A stretch of 64,000 bases of DNA, taken from positions 558,001 to 622,000 of the forward strand of contig JAHBXI010000003.1 in the NCBI GenBank assembly GCA_019636515.1, given 5' to 3'. The notes below the pieces were generated by a model. It had not been told where the DNA came from, ran no database searches, and saw only the letters and a program-made list of their open reading frames with translations. Made by a program: the position numbers and the translations under genes. This document shows positions 1 through 8,765 of this stretch, piece by piece; within the stretch, counting starts at the first letter, position 1; every line of letters begins with the position of its first letter. The stretch comes from Phycisphaeraceae bacterium (GTDB taxonomy: Bacteria > Planctomycetota > Phycisphaerae > Phycisphaerales > UBA1924).

Positions 1-30
1 CCGGCCTGACGACCCGGCCTGACGACCCGG
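1..30. repeat. 13-bp tandem repeat at window edge
   Basis: The unit ccggcctgacgac occurs twice in perfect tandem (1-13 and 14-26) and is followed by another ccgg. The array may continue to the left of the window. It lies about 80 bases upstream of the first sigma factor gene. Confidence 0.7.
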
Positions 31-109
31 TCACCGCCGCGTCCCGGACTTTGACAAGTTCGGTGTTTTTCCGGGCAATCGCTCTTGCATTTGATCGTTG
101 TACACAGGG

Positions 110-733
110 ATGCACGCGTTGGCCAACGCCTCGGATCACGATCCAGCGACCGACGCGAACCGCGTGGCGGAGTGGCTCGCCCGCGCCTCCGCGGGGGATC
201 CCGCCGCGTGGCGGGCGATCGTCAAGGAGTATTCTCGCCGGATCTTTGCGATGGCCTACAGCCTGCTCAAGAACCGCGACCAGGCCGAGGAGATCGCCCA
301 GAGCGTGCTGGCGGGCGTCTCGGTCACGATGACCTCGGGCGGGTACACCGAGCGAGGGCGTTTCGATTCGTGGCTGATGCGAGTGGCGATGAATCGCATC
401 CGCGATGAGGCTCGTCGCCTCCGGCGGCACGCCGTCGCGACCGACCCGGCGGTCTTGGCCGATGCCCGGACCGCCCCGGGGGAGCCGGCGTCCGACCGCG
501 CGGGCCTTGAGGGCCTGCGTCGCGCGCTGGAGCAACTCCCAGACCCGGATCGGGAGGTCATCATGCTCCGGCATCACGGGCAGATGGGCTTCAAGGAAAT
601 GGCCGAGGTTCTCGGGGAGCCCGTTGGGACGCTGCTGGCTCGGCACCACCGGGCCTTGCGCAAACTGAAGGACATCATGGAATCGGCCGACCCGGGGACG
701 CGGGCCGATCCGGTTCGAGAGGGAACCCGATGA
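110..733 (+). CDS. ECF-type RNA polymerase sigma-70 factor
   Basis: This 207-residue protein looks like an ECF sigma factor that directs RNA polymerase to a small regulon. Region 2 lies near residues 30-100 and includes the -10-binding helix with MRVAMNRIRDEARRLRR. Region 4 lies near 135-190, with the helix-turn-helix containing LPDPDREVIMLRHHGQMGFK and the following AEVLGEPVGTLLARHHRAL. I chose the ATG at 110 over a TTG at 98 because ATG is the better codon; neither has a good ribosome-binding site. The stop overlaps the next gene by four bases (ATGA), so translational coupling to the membrane protein downstream is likely. By analogy that neighbour may be its anti-sigma partner, but no anti-sigma domain is recognisable. 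Confidence 0.85.
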   Translation: MHALANASDHDPATDANRVAEWLARASAGDPAAWRAIVKEYSRRIFAMAYSLLKNRDQAEEIAQSVLAGVSVTMTSGGYTERGRFDSWLMRVAMNRIRDEARRLRRHAVATDPAVLADARTAPGEPASDRAGLEGLRRALEQLPDPDREVIMLRHHGQMGFKEMAEVLGEPVGTLLARHHRALRKLKDIMESADPGTRADPVREGTR

Positions 734-1287
734 ACGATCCAGCCTTGCATCACGACCAGCCGCACGAGATCGATCCCGACCTGGCCGAGATCGACGCCGG
801 GCTTTCTCGGTGCGCACGGCACGATGCCGATCAGGCGCCGCCCGGCATGGAGGATCGCATCGCGCTGGCGACGATGCCGGGGTCTTCCCGCGTCAGGACG
901 ATCGCGGCCGGCTCCGAACCCGGACACCAGTTCGGTCACCAGCCCGGTCACCAGCCCGGTCACGACCACGAATCGATCCCCTTCCACTCGCCGGCGCGTT
1001 CCACCTGGTTTACCCCCGTGCGGCTGGCCGCGATGGTGGCACTCGCCGCCGGGGGCGTGGTGGTGTACACGGCGACCCGGCCCGCCTCCTCACCCAGCGA
1101 TGATTCTCGCATCGAACTGGCCTCCGCGCACGTGGTCGAGCAGGATGTGCAGTCCTGGCTCAGCATCATCGTCGAGTCGGCCCCCGACGAGATCCGGCAA
1201 CTGGCTGTTGAAACCGACCGGATCGACCGTTCCATCGCCGATGAGCCGGCGTTCGGGGCGTGGTTCCTTGATGGAGAATCCCTGTGA
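730..1287 (+). CDS. His-repeat single-pass membrane protein, possible anti-sigma factor
   Basis: A 185-residue protein of unknown family. An N-terminal, presumably cytoplasmic, segment of about 93 residues is followed by one hydrophobic helix (about 95-114, with LAAMVALAAGGVVVYTA) and a C-terminal domain of about 70 residues rich in Asp and Glu. Residues 64-79 form a Gly-His repeat (PGHQ/FGHQ/PGHQ/PGHD) just before the membrane helix. The start codon overlaps the stop of the ECF sigma gene, and the stop overlaps the next start. That topology and the coupling suit an anti-sigma factor, but there is no zinc-binding HxxxCxxC motif, so this role is inferred from position only. Confidence 0.65.
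   Translation: MNDPALHHDQPHEIDPDLAEIDAGLSRCARHDADQAPPGMEDRIALATMPGSSRVRTIAAGSEPGHQFGHQPGHQPGHDHESIPFHSPARSTWFTPVRLAAMVALAAGGVVVYTATRPASSPSDDSRIELASAHVVEQDVQSWLSIIVESAPDEIRQLAVETDRIDRSIADEPAFGAWFLDGESL
919..966 (+). repeat. 12-bp in-frame tandem repeat encoding (P/F)-G-H-(Q/D)
   Basis: Four consecutive 12-base units start at 919, 931, 943 and 955. They are close to cccggtcaccag and encode four Gly-His tetrapeptides in the membrane protein of the first operon. The unit length is a multiple of three, so copy-number change would keep the frame. Confidence 0.9.
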
Positions 1288-2282
1288 TTCCACGGATCCC
1301 CCGCCTCGGAAAACTCCTGATCGGTTCGGTGATGGCGGCGGTGACGGCGGCGAGCCTCGCCGCCTGGCAGCCCGGAGAGGCTCGTCCGCCGCGAGGCCAG
1401 CCGCCGACGCCCGGCGCGGCTTCCCCCGATCGCCAGCCCGAGGCTCGCCCTTCCCGACGCGGCGTGCCAGGGTCGCGCGATGAATGGCGCCAGCGCCTGA
1501 CGCAGCGACGCGATGAACTGGGGACCGTCCAAGGCAAGATCGACGAGGCACTCGCCATCATCGAATCAGGGGATGTCTCGGACGCGGACCTGCCCGAACG
1601 CCTCGCCGAACTCGGGCCGCTGGCTCGTCGGTATATCTTCTCGGGTCCCTCGGGCGATGGGCGAGAGGCCCGCGACGATGGGGGTGATGGGATGCACGAC
1701 GACGCCCGTCCCGGGACGGGCGGGCGTTCGCGAGGCCCCTGGTTGCCGCGCGGCGAGGAGACCGACCACACCCGTCCGGTCACCGACGAGGACATCGCCG
1801 CCGCGATCACCTGGATCGAGGAGCACATGCCCCGCCTTGCCGATCGGGTGCGGGCACTGCGCGAATCAGACCCCGAGGCGCTGCGTCGCATCATCCATCG
1901 CATGCGTCCGCGTGTCGAGGAACTCCGCCGCCTCGCCGCCGAGGACCCGGGCGCCGCCCGTGACCGGATCGCCGAATGGCAGGCGGGCATGCGTGTCGTG
2001 GACGCCTCACGCGCCCTTCGTGACCGGGCCCGATCGTCCGCGCCCCCGTCCGAGATCGAAGCCGTCCGGAACGAGGTCAGGGCCGCGCTGGTCGCCCAGT
2101 TCGACGCCCAGGTGGCCATTCAGACCAGCGAGATCGATCAACTCAAGTCGCGCCTTGAGGAATCGCAGCGGCGGCTTGACGAGCGCCGAGCCACGCGCGA
2201 CCGGTGGATCGACCAGCGCCTGGTCGAGATCGAATCCGGCCGGGAGCGCCGCGGCGGACCCGACTCCCCGGGTCGAAAGTGA
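1284..2282 (+). CDS. Secreted Arg-rich coiled-coil protein, unknown function
   Basis: A 332-residue protein I do not recognise. A signal peptide is visible at residues 1-28 (hydrophobic GSVMAAVTAASLAAW). A disordered Pro/Arg-rich stretch follows, then long heptad-like segments: residues about 65-115 (around EWRQRLTQRRDELGTVQGKI) and again 255-320 (around LKSRLEESQRRLDERRA). Those suggest coiled coils. It is the third gene of the sigma operon, overlapping the previous stop by four bases, and is followed by a terminator. A periplasmic sensor or structural partner for the sigma/membrane-protein pair is plausible but unproven. Confidence 0.65.
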   Translation: MIPRIPRLGKLLIGSVMAAVTAASLAAWQPGEARPPRGQPPTPGAASPDRQPEARPSRRGVPGSRDEWRQRLTQRRDELGTVQGKIDEALAIIESGDVSDADLPERLAELGPLARRYIFSGPSGDGREARDDGGDGMHDDARPGTGGRSRGPWLPRGEETDHTRPVTDEDIAAAITWIEEHMPRLADRVRALRESDPEALRRIIHRMRPRVEELRRLAAEDPGAARDRIAEWQAGMRVVDASRALRDRARSSAPPSEIEAVRNEVRAALVAQFDAQVAIQTSEIDQLKSRLEESQRRLDERRATRDRWIDQRLVEIESGRERRGGPDSPGRK

Positions 2283-2398
2283 CTCCCCCGCGCGGCGTGC
2301 CCCCACCGGGGTTCCGTTTCGGGGCTTTGATGGCGCCATGAGCGCCACGCTGGATTTCGCGCTCGTCGGCCTTCGGGCCTTCAATTTGTCCACCCATG

Positions 2399-2430
2399 AA
2401 AAAACCGGCGCCCAGAGGCGCCGGCTTTTA
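2399..2430. terminator. Bidirectional intrinsic terminator
   Basis: A perfect 8-bp stem (ccggcgcc at 2405-2412, ggcgccgg at 2417-2424) with a four-base loop is flanked by an A-tract on the left and a T-tract on the right. It lies between the convergent sigma operon and the RRM gene, so it can end transcripts from both strands. Confidence 0.85.
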
Positions 2431-2473
2431 TGATTGAACGGTCGCGGACACGGTGAGGTGTCCGTCGATTGGT

Positions 2474-2869
2474 TTACCAGCCGCCGCGGCCACCGCCACC
2501 GCCGCCGCCGCCACCGAACCCACCGCGGCTGCCACCACCGCCGCCGCCGAACCCGCCACGGCCGCCACCACCGCCGCCACGGCCGCCGCCGAACCCGCCA
2601 CGGCCACCGCCGCCACCGCCGCGATCTTCACGCGGACGGGCTTCGTTGACCGTCAAGTCACGGCCGTCGATGTTCTGGCCATTGAGCGCCTCGATCGCGG
2701 CCCGGGCCTGGCCGTCATCGGGCATTTCCACGAAGCCAAAGCCGCGGGGGCGGCCGGTTTCGCGGTCCATCACCAACTGGGCCGAGGATACTTCCCCGTG
2801 CGCTTCGAACAAACCACGCAGAGCGTCTTCGGTCGTCTTGAACGAGAGGTTGCCGACGTACAGTTTCAT
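2474..2869 (-). CDS. Glycine-rich RRM RNA-binding protein
   Basis: A 131-residue single-stranded RNA-binding protein of the bacterial/plant glycine-rich type. The RRM fold covers residues 1-80, with RNP2 (LYVGNL, residues 3-8) and RNP1 (RGFGFVEM, about 43-50) both intact. The C-terminal 45 residues are almost entirely Gly and Arg (RGG-like) ending in Trp. I chose the ATG at 2869 because the RRM begins there and an AGAGAT-like site precedes it; a longer frame upstream lacks support. Family members often respond to cold shock; nothing in the sequence here proves that. It stands alone, with its 3' end at the bidirectional terminator. Confidence 0.92.
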   Translation of the reverse strand: MKLYVGNLSFKTTEDALRGLFEAHGEVSSAQLVMDRETGRPRGFGFVEMPDDGQARAAIEALNGQNIDGRDLTVNEARPREDRGGGGGGRGGFGGGRGGGGGGRGGFGGGGGGSRGGFGGGGGGGGGRGGW

Positions 2870-3128
2870 CTGAATCTGATCTCTTTTGCCCTTGAACCTA
2901 ACATGACCGGCGGCTTGAACTCGGGCAAGAGAGAAAGCGTCGGCAATCGAGGCCCGCGTCCGCAATGGACGCACACGATCCTGATCGCCATCACTATAGC
3001 CACTCATCCATCCGGGCACCACCCGCGCCCGGCAACCCCAAACCGCGGATCCGCCCGCCACGCGGTTGAGCCCCCAGGGTCTATCCTACGCCCGACTCGC
3101 GATCAAACGCGGATAGGAGTGTCCGATT

Positions 3129-4802
3129 ATGCCGCTGAACACCGCCAACATTGATACGACAACCCACGTTGTCCTTCCCAGGGATTCCAACCAGGCCCTC
3201 GGCCTGGCGCAGTACGCCGTTGATTTCATGTCCGACGACCCCCAATTGGGAGGCAAGCCCGGCCGTGCGGTCCTGGAGCGTACGGCTCTGTTTCACACCG
3301 ACGCGGTTATCTGCGGTGTCTCGGCGATTGCACTCGGGACCAACGCCCCCAACCTGCTCCGCCGGGAGGCGCTGGAATATCCAGCGCCCAAAGGTTCGGC
3401 GGGAGTCTCGTGGGCCAGGGACTGCGTGCGTACGGGCGTCCCGCCGTTCGGATCGGACGTGGATGTGGCGGTTGAAAAGGCGGTGGTTGCCAATGGGGCG
3501 GCCGTCCGAGAGTGGGACAGCAACGGGACAAACTTCGGATACAACCCCTCCCTGGGGCATACCGCCGGGGAGTTCGGGCACAACGATTTCTACGCGGTCG
3601 CGGTCGCGGCGGCGCAACTTCGCGGCAAGGACGGGGCGTACGCACTGCGGGGCATGGTCCTGCTCGACGAGATCCGCGGCCGCCTCGCGGAAGTCTTCAG
3701 CCTCAAGACGTACAAGATCGACCATGTCGTCCACGGGGCCATCGCCTCGGCCGCGACGTTCGGGGCGATGATGGGCGCCCGGCCGGAGCAGATCGAGAGC
3801 GCCATCGGCATGGTGGTCGCCCACTCCATCCCGTTCCGGGCGATCCGGGCCGGCAAGCAACTCTCCGACAGCAAAGGCTCGTCGGCCGCGATCTCGACCG
3901 AGGCCGCCGTGCTGAGCGTCAAGCGCGCCATGGCCGGGTTCCTCGGGCCGCGAGATATCTTCCGAAACCCCGAGGCCATCTTCAGAATCTTCGAGGGTCC
4001 CGGGCAGATGTTCCAGAAGGTCGGTGACACCCACGCCAACACCCAGAAGGCCGACGCCTCACCGTTCGACCTGGTGCTGGCCCGGAGCGGCGACGACTTT
4101 GCGGTCATGGGCATGCACTTCAAACTCGGCCTGTACGAACACCAGTCCGCCGGCGCGCTCCAGGGGCTCATCAACATCATCGCCCGAGCACCCCAACTGC
4201 TCGACGACCAGTCCGGGGACAACATCGCCTCGATGGTGGTCAAGGCGTACGAACCGGCCTTCGGGATCATCGGCGACCCCGCCAAGCGAGACCCGCGGAC
4301 CCGCCAGAGCGCCGACCACTCCATGCTGTACCTGGTCTGCACGATGCTCCGCAAGGCGTTGGAGATCCGGGCCGTCAAGCCGACGGCCGGCCTGGGGTGG
4401 AAGGAATTGATGCTCACCCCGCACGACTTTGACCGTCGGGCGATCCACCACGAACTGACCCGTGCCCTCATGGCGAAGATGACCTTCGAGTGGGGAGGCA
4501 CGGAATACGACTCCCGGTACCCGGACGGAATCCCCACGTCCATCGTCGTCACCGACGACCAGGGCAACGTCTTTGACTCGGGGCTGGTGATGTACCCCGG
4601 TGGGCATGCCCGCAACCACGCCGGCCCGGACGTGGTTGACCTTCGCGATATCCTCGGGCACAAGTTCCAGGTCCTGGGCGCCCTGGCCGTCGCGGACCCC
4701 CAGGCCCTGGTCGGCCGCCTGGAATCCATCGAGCGGGCCACGCCGCAAGATGTTGCCGGTTTGTACGATTTCAAGATCGAGTCGCGCGGGACTTTCGAAT
4801 GA
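3129..4802 (+). CDS. MmgE/PrpD family protein (2-methylcitrate dehydratase-like)
   Basis: A 557-residue enzyme of the MmgE/PrpD family, whose founding member dehydrates 2-methylcitrate in propionate breakdown. Family features are a first domain with VREWDSNGT and GHTAGEFGHNDF (around 135-160), the KIDHVVHGAIASAATFGAMM helix, an SDSKGSSAA segment and the RQSADHSMLYLV segment near residue 398. It is somewhat longer than the usual length of about 480 residues. The AGGAG at 3115-3119 fixes the ATG start. No prpB, prpC or acnD neighbour is present, so the exact substrate is uncertain; iminodisuccinate epimerases and other family members remain possible. The product is probably cytoplasmic. Confidence 0.88.
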   Translation: MPLNTANIDTTTHVVLPRDSNQALGLAQYAVDFMSDDPQLGGKPGRAVLERTALFHTDAVICGVSAIALGTNAPNLLRREALEYPAPKGSAGVSWARDCVRTGVPPFGSDVDVAVEKAVVANGAAVREWDSNGTNFGYNPSLGHTAGEFGHNDFYAVAVAAAQLRGKDGAYALRGMVLLDEIRGRLAEVFSLKTYKIDHVVHGAIASAATFGAMMGARPEQIESAIGMVVAHSIPFRAIRAGKQLSDSKGSSAAISTEAAVLSVKRAMAGFLGPRDIFRNPEAIFRIFEGPGQMFQKVGDTHANTQKADASPFDLVLARSGDDFAVMGMHFKLGLYEHQSAGALQGLINIIARAPQLLDDQSGDNIASMVVKAYEPAFGIIGDPAKRDPRTRQSADHSMLYLVCTMLRKALEIRAVKPTAGLGWKELMLTPHDFDRRAIHHELTRALMAKMTFEWGGTEYDSRYPDGIPTSIVVTDDQGNVFDSGLVMYPGGHARNHAGPDVVDLRDILGHKFQVLGALAVADPQALVGRLESIERATPQDVAGLYDFKIESRGTFE

Positions 4803-4945
4803 ACGGGTGTACGGATACACTATTCGTTGATGGCCTTTGAGCCGACGGGTTCGGGCCTTGACCGGTCACGCGGTTCCTGAAGGACGGGAACACCGCCGCA
4901 CGGCGGACGTATGGTGGACCGGCGCGTTCGACAAGGAGCATCGTG

Positions 4946-6829
4946 ATGCTGGGATCGTTCTCCTCGCTGTTCTCCCGATCCGGCGGGCCGTGTTTGATGA
5001 ATCGTTCGGGATCGGCCCGTCGCGGAGCGCTCCGGGGCGGACCCGGCATGCTCCAGCCGCTCGAACGCCGGATTGCTCTGTCGGTCGTCCCCGACAACCA
5101 CTCGATCCTGAAGTTCGAGACCTCCTACGGGAGCATCTACATCGAACTGTTCGACGACATCGCCCCGATCTCCGTCGCCAATTTCACCAGTTACGTGAAC
5201 AGCGACCGCATCGACAACACGTTTTTCCACCGCATGGTCAAGCGCAACAACGGCGTCGGCATCGACATCCTGCAGGGCGGCGGCTTCTACTGGGCCGACG
5301 GCGACACGCCCCCGCCGCGGTCGGTCAACACCGACGCCCCCATCGTCCTGGAGAATTCCGGGCGGTCCAACGTCGCCGGGACGCTGGCGATGGCCAGGAC
5401 CAGCGTCGCCAACTCCGCCACCAGCCAGTTCTTCTTCAATGTCCGCGACAACACGAACCTCGATATCGGCACCGACCCGGGCGGCGGCTACGCGGTCTTC
5501 GGCCAGGTCATCAAGGGCCTCGACGTCGTCGAGACCATCTTCGCGCTCAGGACGTTCGACCTCGACGGCTCCAGCCAGAGTTTGTACGACAACGTCCCGG
5601 TCTCCGAGACGTTCGATCCCAACAACGGGGACGGCGCCGGCCTGACCGAATCGGACCTGGTGTATGTCCGCAACGCCGCGATCATCAACCGCCACGAGTA
5701 CCGCGCCGTCGCCGGTTCTCAGGTCAGCGGCGCCGTGAACACCCAGGACCAACTCATCATCACCGCCCTGGGGCTCAACGGCCGTGGCGAGGCGTTCACG
5801 CCCAAGAACCAGGACGAGTGGCAGTACACCAACCTGACCACCGCCACGGGGTCTCCTACGCTCCGCGGGAACATCGAGCCCTTCTACGACCCCAAGACCG
5901 GGCTGCGTCACGCGGTCGCTCCCTCGGACTCGGGCCTCATCCTTTTTACCCAGAACACCGCCGGGCAGTGGTCATTCACCAACCTCACGACGACCATCGC
6001 CGGCGGCCAGGTCATCGAGGGCGAGATCACCGTCTTCACGACGACCGACGGGTTTGTGAACATCGCGGGCATGTCGGACGCGGGGCACCTGGTCCTGTTC
6101 CGCCAGGCGGGGACGGCCTCCAACTGGGCCTGGGAGTATCACAACATCTCCACCCAGGACCTCGCGACCCGCGGCCTGACGACGCCTTCGTTCACCGGCC
6201 GCCTGACCAGTTACGTTACGGCCTGGAACGGGCTGAACGTCGTCGGGCTCGACGCCGACGGCCGCATCCAGGCCGTCTGGTGGGCCCCGGGGATCGACCA
6301 GAATCTCTGGACCGCCACGAACCTCAGCGAGGTGGTGGGGGCCCCGCGCTTTGTCGGCGGACTCACGGTCTACCTCACCAGTTGGTACGCCACCAACATC
6401 GTGGGTATTACGCAGCAGGGGCACGTCTCGGTTACGTGGTGGCTCCCGGAATTCGGCGGCAACTGGCGCACCGACAACCTCACCACCCTCTTCAACGGAT
6501 CGCTCCTGGTCGGCAACACGATCAGCAGTTTCGTCACTCCCTGGGGCGCCACCAACATCGCTGGCCTGGACAGCACCGGCAAACTCTGGGTCTACTGGTG
6601 GGCGCCGGGCATCGGTGACAACGCCTGGGTCATCACCGACATGTCTTCCGCCGTTCCGCAGGGCACGTACCAGATGGTCGGTCGCATCCGCGGCGTCACC
6701 TCGCCCGCCAACACGATCAACCTCGTCGGCACGGCCGTCAACGGCGACGTCATGAGGTACTACTGGAACCCCGCCGGCGATCAGCAGTGGAAGGCCGATG
6801 ACGTCAGTTTCATCGCGAGCATCAGTTAA
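4946..6829 (+). CDS. Exported cyclophilin peptidyl-prolyl isomerase fused to a seven-repeat (beta-propeller-like) domain
   Basis: A 627-residue protein. Residues about 36-48 (MLQPLERRIALS) resemble the planctomycete LEPR-XLL-type export motif. A cyclophilin domain follows at about 52-215, showing FHRM, GTLAMARTS, NSATSQFFFNV and a FGQVIKGLDVVE end, so cis-trans prolyl isomerase activity is likely. The C-terminal 360 residues hold about seven repeats of roughly 50 residues. Each is built on a pattern like N-I-x-G-x-D-x-x-G ... WW-x-PG ... W-x-x-T-N-L-S, best seen in repeats 4-6. AAGGAG at 4933-4938 favours the ATG at 4946 over the GTG at 4943. The repeats suggest a propeller that places the isomerase at a surface target; this is inference. 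Confidence 0.88.
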   Translation: MLGSFSSLFSRSGGPCLMNRSGSARRGALRGGPGMLQPLERRIALSVVPDNHSILKFETSYGSIYIELFDDIAPISVANFTSYVNSDRIDNTFFHRMVKRNNGVGIDILQGGGFYWADGDTPPPRSVNTDAPIVLENSGRSNVAGTLAMARTSVANSATSQFFFNVRDNTNLDIGTDPGGGYAVFGQVIKGLDVVETIFALRTFDLDGSSQSLYDNVPVSETFDPNNGDGAGLTESDLVYVRNAAIINRHEYRAVAGSQVSGAVNTQDQLIITALGLNGRGEAFTPKNQDEWQYTNLTTATGSPTLRGNIEPFYDPKTGLRHAVAPSDSGLILFTQNTAGQWSFTNLTTTIAGGQVIEGEITVFTTTDGFVNIAGMSDAGHLVLFRQAGTASNWAWEYHNISTQDLATRGLTTPSFTGRLTSYVTAWNGLNVVGLDADGRIQAVWWAPGIDQNLWTATNLSEVVGAPRFVGGLTVYLTSWYATNIVGITQQGHVSVTWWLPEFGGNWRTDNLTTLFNGSLLVGNTISSFVTPWGATNIAGLDSTGKLWVYWWAPGIGDNAWVITDMSSAVPQGTYQMVGRIRGVTSPANTINLVGTAVNGDVMRYYWNPAGDQQWKADDVSFIASIS

Positions 6830-7367
6830 GCCGCGGACGCGGAGATCGGCGGGCGGACGGGCACGCCGCTCGACCGCCCTGTTCGCCCTGCTGTTGGTTC
6901 ACGCCTTGATCGCGGCCCGGTCCCTGGTCGCCTGCGGGCGGGATCCCGCGGATCTTCCGCCCCCGGATCGTGCTGGCCCCCTGGTCTGCGTTCAATGCGA
7001 CATGACGATCAGGGAGGACCGGTTCTCGGCCTCGGCCTTGATCGACGATCCATCCGGTCCGCGGCGAGTCGATTTCGACGACCCCGGGTGCCTTCTCGAT
7101 CATCAGCGAGAGCACCCCGAAGTCCGCTTCCGTTCAGCGCATGTCCGTGATGCCGGCACGGGGGCCTGGGTCGAGGCCGACTCGGCGTGGTTTGTTCTCT
7201 CCGACCGCATCGCGACACCGATGGCGTCGGGCATCGCGGCGTACGCAAACCCCGCCGAAGCGCGAGACAAGGCCCGCGAGGTCGGAGAAGCCGTCATCGA
7301 CCTTGGGTCTCTCCGAGAAGCGCGGCGAGCGTTCATGGAACAACGCTACGGATCCCCGGATCGCTGA
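6798..7367 (+). CDS. NosL-like copper-binding lipoprotein
   Basis: A 189-residue protein with an Arg-rich N-terminus, a hydrophobic helix and a lipobox-like SLVAC (about residues 42-46). These predict a lipoprotein anchored outside the cytoplasm. The motif CVQCDM, near residue 65, matches the CxxCxM copper site of NosL, and the later FDDPGCLL and AWFVLSD patches also fit that family. NosL normally serves nitrous-oxide reductase, but no nos gene is here. The ATG overlaps the preceding gene by 32 bases; no clear ribosome-binding site was seen, so the start could lie further in. Convergent with the thioredoxin-fold gene. Confidence 0.65.
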   Translation: MTSVSSRASVKPRTRRSAGGRARRSTALFALLLVHALIAARSLVACGRDPADLPPPDRAGPLVCVQCDMTIREDRFSASALIDDPSGPRRVDFDDPGCLLDHQREHPEVRFRSAHVRDAGTGAWVEADSAWFVLSDRIATPMASGIAAYANPAEARDKAREVGEAVIDLGSLREARRAFMEQRYGSPDR

Positions 7368-7397
7368 GGAGAATGGCCCGCGTGCGATCCGGGCGGG

Positions 7398-8765
7398 TTA
7401 CTTCGCATCGCTCCGGAGCACGGCGTCAACCTGCTCCGCGAGTTGCATCCCCGCCGGGTCGGTGCGGCCGGCGAGCCACTCGGCAAAGGCGGGCCGAACT
7501 TTGTTCACCCGAAGAGCCCACGACACCAGCGAGTCGGTCATCTCCGAGGAAGGGTCGATCTCCCGGGCATGGACGGCGAACTTCCCGGCGTCGTTCTCGC
7601 GCTCGGCCGCCAGGAGGCCAGCGTACATCTGGCCGATCCGCGTCCGGAAGCGATCATCCTGCTGCTGCTGGAGCCGCCGGCGCATCTCGACGGGGACCGC
7701 GTCGCCCTCCTGGGCCTGGCGAACCTCCCGGTGGATCAGGTGCTCGCGTTTCAGCGTTTCGACCGGATCGGCGAAGATCAGGCCCAGGTCGGCCCATCGC
7801 TCCCGCTCGATGAGCAGTTGGGAGACGGGGTACTCGACGTACCCGAGGATCGGCCGCCACCCTGGCTGGCCCTTGACGCGGTCGAACCATTCAAGGGTCT
7901 TGAAATCCTCCTCGACCACGCCGTTGAGCGTGACCCAGTCGATCGCCTGGTCGCGGGTGATCTTCGGCTCATTCATCGCGACCCCGGCGGCGTCGCGCAG
8001 CGCGACGAACCGGACCCTGGCCGGCGCGTCCAGGGCGGCGAGGCGCTTCATGTCGCCCGCCATGAATGAGATCCGCACTCCGTGCATCGACGGCTGGTGC
8101 TTGAGCATGTTCTTCCACAGCCATTCAAACTCGGCCGCCGCCTCCTGCGTGTTCCCGCCGTTCATGAGGGCGCGCGCCCGGTTCAGACGAGACTGGACGT
8201 CGTGCTCTTTCCCGGGGGCCTTGTCATCGGCCGGGCCGCCCCGACCGCCCCCCGCGGGGCGTGGCGAGCCCTCGACCGATTTTTCGCCCCTGGCCATGCC
8301 CTCGAGCCACTCGATGAACGCGTCGGGCTTTTTCATGCCGACGACCCGGTCAAACTCCTTGCCATCCTTGAACGCGATCACCGTGGGCATGGCCCGGATC
8401 GAGAGTCCCGCCGCCAGGTCCGGCAGTTCATCCACGTCGATCGCCACCGCGACCGCGTGGTCTTTGAGCCAGGAAACAACCTTTTCGTCGCGCCAGGTCG
8501 TCCGGTCCATCTGCTTGCATGGGGCGCACCAGACCGCCGTCGCCTTGACAATGAACCACTTTCCCGCCTCCGCCGCCGCCGTCCGAGACTCGTCGTACGG
8601 GCGAGTATCGAAGATCGGGGGCTTGCCCGAGGCGGAGGCCGGATTCGAGGCCGGATTCGAGGGCTGATTGGCGGGCTGAGGGGACGCCCAGGATCGGCCC
8701 GTGCCATGATCACCCAGCAACACCACGCATGCCAGCACCGACAACGACAACCAGGCACGGTTCAT
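7398..8765 (-). CDS. Secreted thioredoxin-fold protein with long C-terminal domain
   Basis: A 455-residue protein with a signal peptide (residues 1-27) and a low-complexity linker of repeated NQPSNPASNPAS type. The thioredoxin-like domain (about 55-165) carries the redox motif WCAPCK and the cis-proline segment RAMPTVIAFKDGKE. The remaining 250 residues are helical and Ala/Glu/Arg rich and may be TPR-like; I do not recognise a family. A periplasmic thiol-disulphide role is expected from the CxxC. A GGAG site lies 8 bases before the ATG. It is transcribed alone. Confidence 0.85.
   Translation of the reverse strand: MNRAWLSLSVLACVVLLGDHGTGRSWASPQPANQPSNPASNPASASGKPPIFDTRPYDESRTAAAEAGKWFIVKATAVWCAPCKQMDRTTWRDEKVVSWLKDHAVAVAIDVDELPDLAAGLSIRAMPTVIAFKDGKEFDRVVGMKKPDAFIEWLEGMARGEKSVEGSPRPAGGGRGGPADDKAPGKEHDVQSRLNRARALMNGGNTQEAAAEFEWLWKNMLKHQPSMHGVRISFMAGDMKRLAALDAPARVRFVALRDAAGVAMNEPKITRDQAIDWVTLNGVVEEDFKTLEWFDRVKGQPGWRPILGYVEYPVSQLLIERERWADLGLIFADPVETLKREHLIHREVRQAQEGDAVPVEMRRRLQQQQDDRFRTRIGQMYAGLLAAERENDAGKFAVHAREIDPSSEMTDSLVSWALRVNKVRPAFAEWLAGRTDPAGMQLAEQVDAVLRSDAK

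Noticed and set aside
2434-3154. Plus-strand frames rich in Pro, His or Ala/Thr over the RRM gene
   Set aside because: They are reverse readings of the Gly-rich tail repeats of the RRM protein.
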